Shown: positions 58,701 to 64,000 of the stretch, piece by piece
How positions within the stretch are numbered: the first letter of the stretch is position 1
Layout: each line of letters starts with the position of its first letter
Assembly (NCBI RefSeq): GCF_022458985.1
Contig: NC_061781.1
Span: 18,197,001-18,261,000 of the forward strand
DNA from: Mugil cephalus
Lineage: Eukaryota > Chordata > Actinopteri > Mugiliformes > Mugilidae
Direction of reading: 5' to 3'
Length of the DNA stretch: 64,000 bases
The notes under the pieces: generated by a model
Database searches by the model: none
What the model saw: the letters and a program-made list of their open reading frames with translations, nothing else
Told to the model about the DNA's origin: nothing
Translations under genes and position numbers: made by a program

Positions 58701-61700
58701 CTGATTAAGTATCTGTGGGATGATCCACAGAGGCCCCTCCCCTCAACCTATAGGACCCAAAAGAACCCACTAACAACACCCTCAGAAGGCCCATGTCCAT
58801 TCTCTGATGAGTCGCAACTGTTCCGGAGGCACAAAGGGAGACCCATATTACACAGTATTAGGAAGATGGTCATAATGTTAAGCCTGAATTATCCATCTAT
58901 CCTTTCAGACGCCTTTTGGAATCTCTAGCAGAAATCTAAGCTCTTATCAGGAGCTTTCTGAGTAAACTATTGCGGACCACATATTGAGCCTTACACGGCT
59001 GCACATTTTGTACTTCCATTTGAGACGGAGAATGAGATGGAAATGAGGCTATTTCGGTCTCACTGACAATAACTATGTCTATTATAAAAGAACAGAGTAA
59101 AATGGGCTGCAGGTGTATGCACTGCTTCTTGACCGGAGGACAGGACGAAATGCTTTACACCTCCTCATATTCACCCACTCACACGCCGGTCGCAGCAGAG
59201 GTGTAAAAATGAAAACCCGAGCCAGACCGTACAGGACGCGGTACCGGCGAGCACTGGCCCAGTTTGTCGAATTGTCTCACCCATCACTGTTTTTATTTCT
59301 TGAGAGAGGAAACTGGGGCACAAAGCAGCATGCAGCCTTTTATAGTTAAATTCTGTGTAGATGGATGCAGAGGGAACCGCACTAAAGCAAATGAAGAGGA
59401 AAAGCTGGAGATAATGGTAATTACAGACCACCCTCACACTCCAAACTCCCACTGAAGAGATAAAAAAAAAAAAAAAAACACCATAGAAAAAAGACCATAG
59501 GGGGGTAAAAGTAATTAAGCTCTCAGCCAATCAGATTCTCCATTCAAGTGTGTGAGTGCGTTCCATTAGCTCCTGACCTCACCTATTGCTCATCACCTCA
59601 TCAGAAATGTGTTCCTGCCTATCGGATTTTCTCAGGCTTTTAACACTAAAGAGCTGCTGGCTGGAATAACGTTACTTAGACTGAAATGGAACTAGGCCAT
59701 AATGCCGTAGTCGATATGGAACTTAGTCAGATGGCAGAGAGGTAATCCATCACTCCTGTGCAACCATTAGGCAGCTGATTTCCCCACTAATCAAACCACT
59801 GTTGACAGGAAAGCAGAGCGCCACAGAGACAGGAGACGATGGGAACAGTATTGAAGCGCAGTGGGAACCCTGCTGAGGGCGACAGTGGCAGGCTGTGCCA
59901 CGGTGGCCCACATAAAGCTGCAGAGTTTCCCCCGAGGGCTGACGTCCCACAGAGCATTAAACCAGCCTCCCCTCCACCTCTACTCTCTATTCTCTCCTCT
60001 CAACCCTAAATATGATTTTCAGGGACTCACTGGGGTTGCTATTTTTACCACAATGGCACTTCTTGATTCATTTCCACCAGATGTTTCTATTTTTTTCCCT
60101 CCCGTCTCTCTCTCGTTCGCTACCTCCACATCCCTTAGACAAAGAAATATATATTTTATTCGAAAACTGTCAAAACAGATGAATTTCAGTGCAGCCATGC
60201 CTGCAGCTCCTTTCCTGCTAAAAGACAGAAGAGCAGGCATATCTTTTTATTTATTTATTTATTTATTTTTTTAAAGTCTTACTTTGCAGACTTGAGGTGT
60301 GAACCAACACAAATCCATAACCGGTTATGTCTCATTTGTCGAGGAAGGTCAAATCTATGGGATTTGAACATGCGTCTCAGTGGATGATTCGGAAGCTTCA
60401 TTATAATACAACAATTTCCTGTATCTACCTCCAAATAATAACAATAAAAACAGGTCGCATATTGCAACGCTGTTGCTGTGAGATGATTTGTCTTCATCAC
60501 CGTGATAGGAGTCATAATAAATGACTTCAATTTAATGAATACCAAGAGACATGACAGGAAGCGCCAGGACTTTAACAGCTGCACCAATCAAAATGATTAT
60601 AAAAACATTTCCAAATACTGTCACTCAAGACAACAGCGCTGGGAAGCTGTTAGAGCCACAGCTGACTGACATAAGTAGGGATGAGTGTTGTTAATCCGAT
60701 ACCAGTGCCAAACCGATTCTTCTTTTGAAAAGGTGCCCAAATCAGTGCTTATAGAATGGAAAATACAAAAACTTCGTCCAAAAATGGTGTCTTTTCATTT
60801 TTTAAGGCATTTTGTGATGTGCAAGTTGAAATACAACTAAGAAATAAAAAGTAAAAATTAAATTCACAACAAACTGTCATAATTATCGTGATAAAAACAT
60901 TGGTGTTGGGTCTTGCAGGCGGTCAAAGACGGTGTATTTTTCAGCGTTTAAAAAATGCTTTGCATAGTCAGACATTTAATCAAATTCGTGGCGTTACCTC
61001 CCCTGCACAATATCTCCTTCAAGCACGTGTGGCAGGTTTCCCAGTACAGCAAGTACAGCCAAACTACTCACTGTTCTGCCTTACCACAGATTTCCACCAG
61101 ACGCGTCCATGCAGGTGAAAAACTGACATGACGTCACGTGTAGCGTCAGCACAGCAGTAGGTAGACACAGCACAAGTCATTAAAAATTCAGTGACACTGA
61201 AATGAAGCTACGAAATCTGCGTTGCTTTTCGGTTTGGGTACTACTGTTTGTGCCGTTATGGTACCGAGCATCAGTACCCGTCCCTAGACATAAGGGAAGC
61301 TCTTATACACAAGGTGATGTGTAAACTCCACTATAACAATGGCTTCAGTTACAGAACAGAACAACTATTTTTGAAATTTACTGAATTTTGTTTTATTAAT
61401 TTAACATAATAAGGTGAGCGTGTATAACCGAGATGGATCCATGTTTTCTAACACTTCTCCCTTGTTGATTTGCTACCTCGGGTCAGCAAGTGTTTATCCA
61501 ATGTGAGGAAACCATGTGAACAGATTTATCAAAAGGTTTACACAAGCCTTGCCTTTTCAATTCTATTGAACATTCTTTTCAGCCTCAGTCTATTCTAGTC
61601 GAGTTGGTAACGCAAGGCATCTTTAATTTGACTGGGTTATAATTCTGATTAAAGGTAGATTGTTACTGTCACTGTAAATTTAGGTAATGTCTAATAATGT

Positions 61701-63266
61701 CACGTTATAAAGCGACAAATAGTTGATTATTCTTTTGATTAACTGATACATCTTTGGTCCATAAAAATTAAAGAACACTCATTGCAATTTACAAAAAAAA
61801 AAAACATTCTATCACATGCATTAAAAGTCTGGTTGTAATATTTAATATTAGTGATATTTTTTTTTCTTAATTCTTTTTCCAAACTTGCAGACAAGTTATA
61901 ATCATTGTTCAAGACACACTGAAAGTACAAAAAGTCACACATGTTGCATTATTATAATATAAAAATCTTATATATTTTTTTCATTTATTTTTATTTTAAT
62001 TGTTCTGTGTCTGAAATTACTTGTTGGCCTTGTTTTACCAGACGATTATGACAAAAGAAAAAGCTTTAATGAACAGACTAGTTGTACGTAAATAGCAAAA
62101 TTAAAGACCTTGATTAAAGGCATTTGTGCGCATATGAAAGAAATCATGAACTAAATTAAACTCTGTAGCTGATTATGTGCAAGATAAGTGAAGAAGAGTG
62201 ATTGCATTCACCGATCAGGCGTAACATTATGACCACCCTCCTAATATTGTGTAGGTCTCCCTTGTGCCTCAAGAACAGTTGTGACTCATCAGAAAATGGA
62301 CGTGGGCCGGCTGAGGGTGTCCTGTGGTGTCTGACAACACACTATTATTGGTGGGGGGTCTTTGGGCCCTATGGGTTGAGGGAGGGGTCTCTGTTGAACT
62401 GTTTTTGTGTGTGTGTCAGGCTGGAGTATCGTTGCTATGGGGTGGAGGTGCCTGGTGTGGGTGGTAAATGTCATTCACAGAAATGCCAGGTACAAAAGTT
62501 TCCCAAAAGCAGAAAAATGAATTGTCAAGATGGTATAATGTTGTGGCTGCTCAGTGTATATATATATGAAATGTTATCATCTTCCTTGTTACTTCTAAAG
62601 TTAATTATAGGAACTAAACCCCCCCTATATTTTCTTAAAAACATCCCACCAATTATCAGAAAAGCAAACAGTGATGTGAGTATATGCACCACAATCCGTC
62701 TCATACGTTCACAGCAATGTTGAGTTTAATATATTCAAGACATGACTGGGGATTGAGAGACAGTGCGCTGACAGCTGAGAGCAAGAGGCAACTCAAGAGA
62801 ATCCCAGGAGTGCACCATGACAGCTCCCAGCCAGGGAAGAGACAGCATGAGGGAAATCATTTTACTTTTTAGAGAACTCAGACACGCAAGCGCACACACT
62901 GACCACTGCTGAAAACCACATTTAATCTCCAAAACCGGGGCATATTAAAAAAGAGATTTTCCTACTTTTCCTGAAAAATAATCAGCGTCAACCTGTACAC
63001 GCATGTGACCTCCGACTTCAAAGAAAAAGATTGTCCTTACCGAGCGTGTCTTTGATGTTCTTCACCAGCGAACCTTTCTTCAGGCTGTTCTTGCGCTCCA
63101 CGTAATTCGATGGCACATACCCCGTCTGGTTGGCGTTGTTGCGGACGCGCCACCAGGTCTTCGAGTCGTCCAGGAGGTAGAGACGCTCATTTTTACGGAT
63201 GTCAAGTTCCTGGTCCTGCTGGGCCATGTAGTCCCACTTGGCTACAACAATCACCTCCTCTGTCAT
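52537..63266 (-). CDS. nck2: NCK2 adaptor protein (SH3-SH3-SH3-SH2), 3 coding exons
   Basis: NCK2 is a cytosolic adaptor. Its SH2 domain docks on phosphotyrosines of receptors and scaffolds, and its three SH3 domains recruit proline-rich partners such as N-WASP/WIP, PAK and SOS, driving actin remodelling. Exons of 226 (coding), 779 and 195 nt join to 400 codons, 399 aa (380 in human). SH3-1 is at about 4-58 (AKWDY, ending GYVPSNYVE), SH3-2 at 124-176 (VKFAYTAE, ending GWFPSNYV), SH3-3 at 213-271 (LYPFSS, ending GLVPKNYV). SH2 spans about 303-396, with [12 protein letters not shown] and FLIRDSES; Arg330 is the phosphotyrosine contact. The [10 protein letters not shown] linker and KKGSLVKN segment point to NCK2 rather than NCK1. 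A glycine-rich insert at 105-114 and a longer linker at 183-212 explain the extra length. Paralogue a or b is not decided. Confidence 0.96.
52732..53860 (-). other. nck2: nck2 intron between the last two coding exons
   Basis: About 1.1 kb with no identifiable repeat or exon. Confidence 0.55.
53861..54639 (-). CDS. nck2: nck2 second coding exon (residues 76-335)
   Basis: Acceptor ATACATGCAG, donor GTGAGT, phase 0. A large, GC-rich exon carrying SH3-2, SH3-3 and the first third of the SH2 domain up to RDSESS. Long antisense open frames here are only by-products of its GC bias. Confidence 0.96.
54731..55410. mobile_element. hAT-like relic
   Basis: Left end TAGGGTGTAACGATAC followed by repeated CGATACGATT motifs. 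Right end TGCATCCTTACATCGCTA is an imperfect inverted partner. Target duplication not found, so borders are approximate. Confidence 0.55.
56740..56925. promoter_or_regulatory. GC-rich island in nck2 intron, possible enhancer
   Basis: CpG-rich in an AT-rich intron and free of repeats. Carries TGACAGCTG and TTGACAACTAATCA (TALE-homeodomain-like), CATATG (E-box) and CTAATGACTGA. Assignment is by composition and motif clustering only. Confidence 0.3.
57917..58885 (+). mobile_element. Tc1-like element split by another insertion
   Basis: Left part 57917-58089 starts CACCGATCAGCCACAACATT; right part 58639-58885 ends GATGGTCATAATGTTAAGCC. Reads AATTCACTATATCCCAAACTG in the same block as [15 protein letters not shown] of the 17-kb copy. 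A 549-bp element sits in the middle. Confidence 0.8.
58090..58638. mobile_element. MITE inserted in a Tc1-like element, perfect 8-bp target duplication
   Basis: Flanked by GACACACA at 58082-58089 and 58639-58646. Ends are GTACGTTTACAAGCAC and, from the right, TGTCAGTGAGTTTACATGAA, an imperfect inverted pair. An 8-bp duplication fits hAT. The 77-codon frame at 58209-58442 is part of the element and not a gene. Confidence 0.75.
60676..61286. mobile_element. hAT-like element with perfect 8-bp target duplication
   Basis: GACATAAG flanks both sides (60668-60675 and 61287-61294). Ends TAGGGATGAGTG and, from the right, TAGGGACGGGTAC. The 611-bp interior has no transposase. Confidence 0.8.
62208..62557 (-). 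mobile_element. Near full-length non-autonomous Tc1-like derivative
   Basis: Both ends are kept: CACCGATCAGGCGTAACATT at the left and GTATAATGTTGTGGCTGCTC plus AGTG at the right. At about 350 bp it is the best reference copy of this family in the window. A 173-codon open frame on the plus strand runs through it and is fortuitous. Confidence 0.8.
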
Positions 63267-63282
63267 CTTTCATGGAGTCCCC
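63041..63282 (-). CDS. nck2: nck2 first coding exon (16 nt UTR, residues 1-75)
   Basis: Acceptor CTTCTCCACAG at 63283 starts the exon, so the 5'-most exon is non-coding and lies upstream, probably beyond the window. ATG at 63264-63266; CDS 63041-63266. Encodes [20 protein letters not shown] and the rest of SH3-1, then [17 protein letters not shown]. Donor GTAAGG, phase 1. An out-of-frame ATG (63271-63273) lies in the same exon. Confidence 0.95.
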
Positions 63283-64000
63283 CTGTGGAGAAGAAGAAGG
63301 GACATGGAGTTAGCCGAGGAGAAGCGCTCCTTCCCAAGAGCCACAAAATGATAAACATTAAGTTCAGCATTATAAAGGATAAAGAGGGTTTGGTTCATTT
63401 TCAGACTTAACCACATCTTCAAATAGCCACTAGGGGGGGTATAGATGGATCATGGGTGCTTTAAGGAAAATAATATTAATTAAATGATAAATTATTAGAA
63501 AATATGTAAAATCTACTTATTACAAGACACCGATATAAATCGAGCGCACACATATTATTTCTAAGTGGGTAATGATCAGCACAGCTACGACAAGTGAGAA
63601 GTCATTACAAAATAATCCAAATAAATCCCTGCACACGATTTTTTTTTTTTTTTTTTTTTAAACCGCTTATACCAGCTCACACTGTGCATACACCCCGACC
63701 AGGTTTCCAGTCAATCACAAATTACATAACCGAGCCAGATATGAGCTGGATTCTCACGGTATTTGTGTCTAAACCAGCACAGAAACGCATCATTTCTACG
63801 CAGAAACTGTGAAGTCGTCTCAAACTCCTCAACCGCAAGATGACGAGCAATTAGAAAAACATGACTAAGTCACAATAAGAAATCCGGTAGACATGAGATC
63901 TGAAAACCCTGATAAGGCTGGTTCAGTTGAAAACCACAAAAATGAATTAAAGTAATCACTCCTAATGCACTCCTTCTTGCATGCGCACCTCGCCGATTCG
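63283..64000 (-). other. nck2: nck2 upstream intron, incomplete at window edge
   Basis: Starts with the splice acceptor of the first coding exon and runs off the window. Contains a 20-base T tract near 63640-63659 and nothing coding. Confidence 0.5.

Larger units (their letters stand above)
54640..63040 (-). other. nck2: nck2 intron after the first coding exon (8.4 kb)
   Basis: Holds an hAT-like relic (54731-55410), a GC-rich island of possible regulatory value (56740-56925), a Tc1-like element split by a second insertion (57917-58885), an hAT-like element with perfect target duplication (60676-61286) and a near full-length Tc1-like derivative (62208-62557). The stretch 59110-59960 is less AT-rich and repeat-free, but I cannot assign a role. 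Confidence 0.55.

Noticed and set aside
59861-60274. 137-codon plus-strand frame
   Set aside because: Ends in a TTTA run, no recognisable domain, antisense to the nck2 intron.
62202-62723. 173-codon open frame on the plus strand
   Set aside because: Runs through the Tc1-like derivative in the non-coding sense and on into intron; no conserved motif.

Overview
This is a gene-sparse, intron-rich vertebrate window, almost certainly from a ray-finned (probably percomorph teleost) fish. The protein sequences are vertebrate, GT-AG introns run from about 90 bp to over 8 kb, and the non-coding DNA is full of dinucleotide runs and small DNA-transposon relics, including a Tc1-like family ending in 'cataatgttatg.ctgatca', a signature I know from fish genomes. 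There are no operons, CRISPR arrays or other prokaryotic features.

Four protein-coding genes can be read. (1) uxs1 (+, CDS 2304-33323, 15 exons, 419 aa) encodes Golgi UDP-glucuronate decarboxylase, which makes UDP-xylose for proteoglycan linkers. (2) ecrg4/augurin (-, CDS 34465-39566, 4 exons, 145 aa) is a secreted prohormone-like peptide precursor, tail-to-tail with uxs1. (3) An otospiralin-like gene (-, CDS 44743-45152, 2 coding exons, 94 aa) encodes a small secreted protein. (4) nck2 (-, CDS 52537-63266, 3 coding exons, 399 aa) is the SH3-SH3-SH3-SH2 adaptor that links phosphotyrosine signals to actin. The exon junctions of all four were read base by base, and every reading frame closes exactly.

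The order uxs1-ecrg4-nck2 matches, as I recall it, the human 2q12 neighbourhood (UXS1, ECRG4/C2orf40, NCK2). The otospiralin-like gene between ecrg4 and nck2 has no counterpart there that I know of, since human OTOS lies at 2q37. Ecrg4 and the otospiralin-like protein share a layout: a signal-peptide exon ending in phase 1, a KR site, then two tryptophans exactly 21 residues apart. This makes an ancient tandem duplication a testable idea.

The rest is introns and intergenic DNA. Recognisable elements include at least nine fragments of one degenerate Tc1-like family and two nested insertions (16.85-18.11 kb, three levels deep, and 57.92-58.89 kb with a perfect 8-bp target duplication). Others are several hAT-like elements, a piggyBac-like TTAA element, a PIF/Harbinger-like element with CRE palindromes in both ends, a second Tc1/mariner MITE, two foldback elements, a LINE reverse-transcriptase scrap and a perfect 62-bp tandem duplication. 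I saw no wholly new gene system. The most interesting points are the otospiralin-like/ecrg4 pairing, the nested transposon stratigraphy and the 100-bp near-perfect hairpin inside ecrg4 intron 1.
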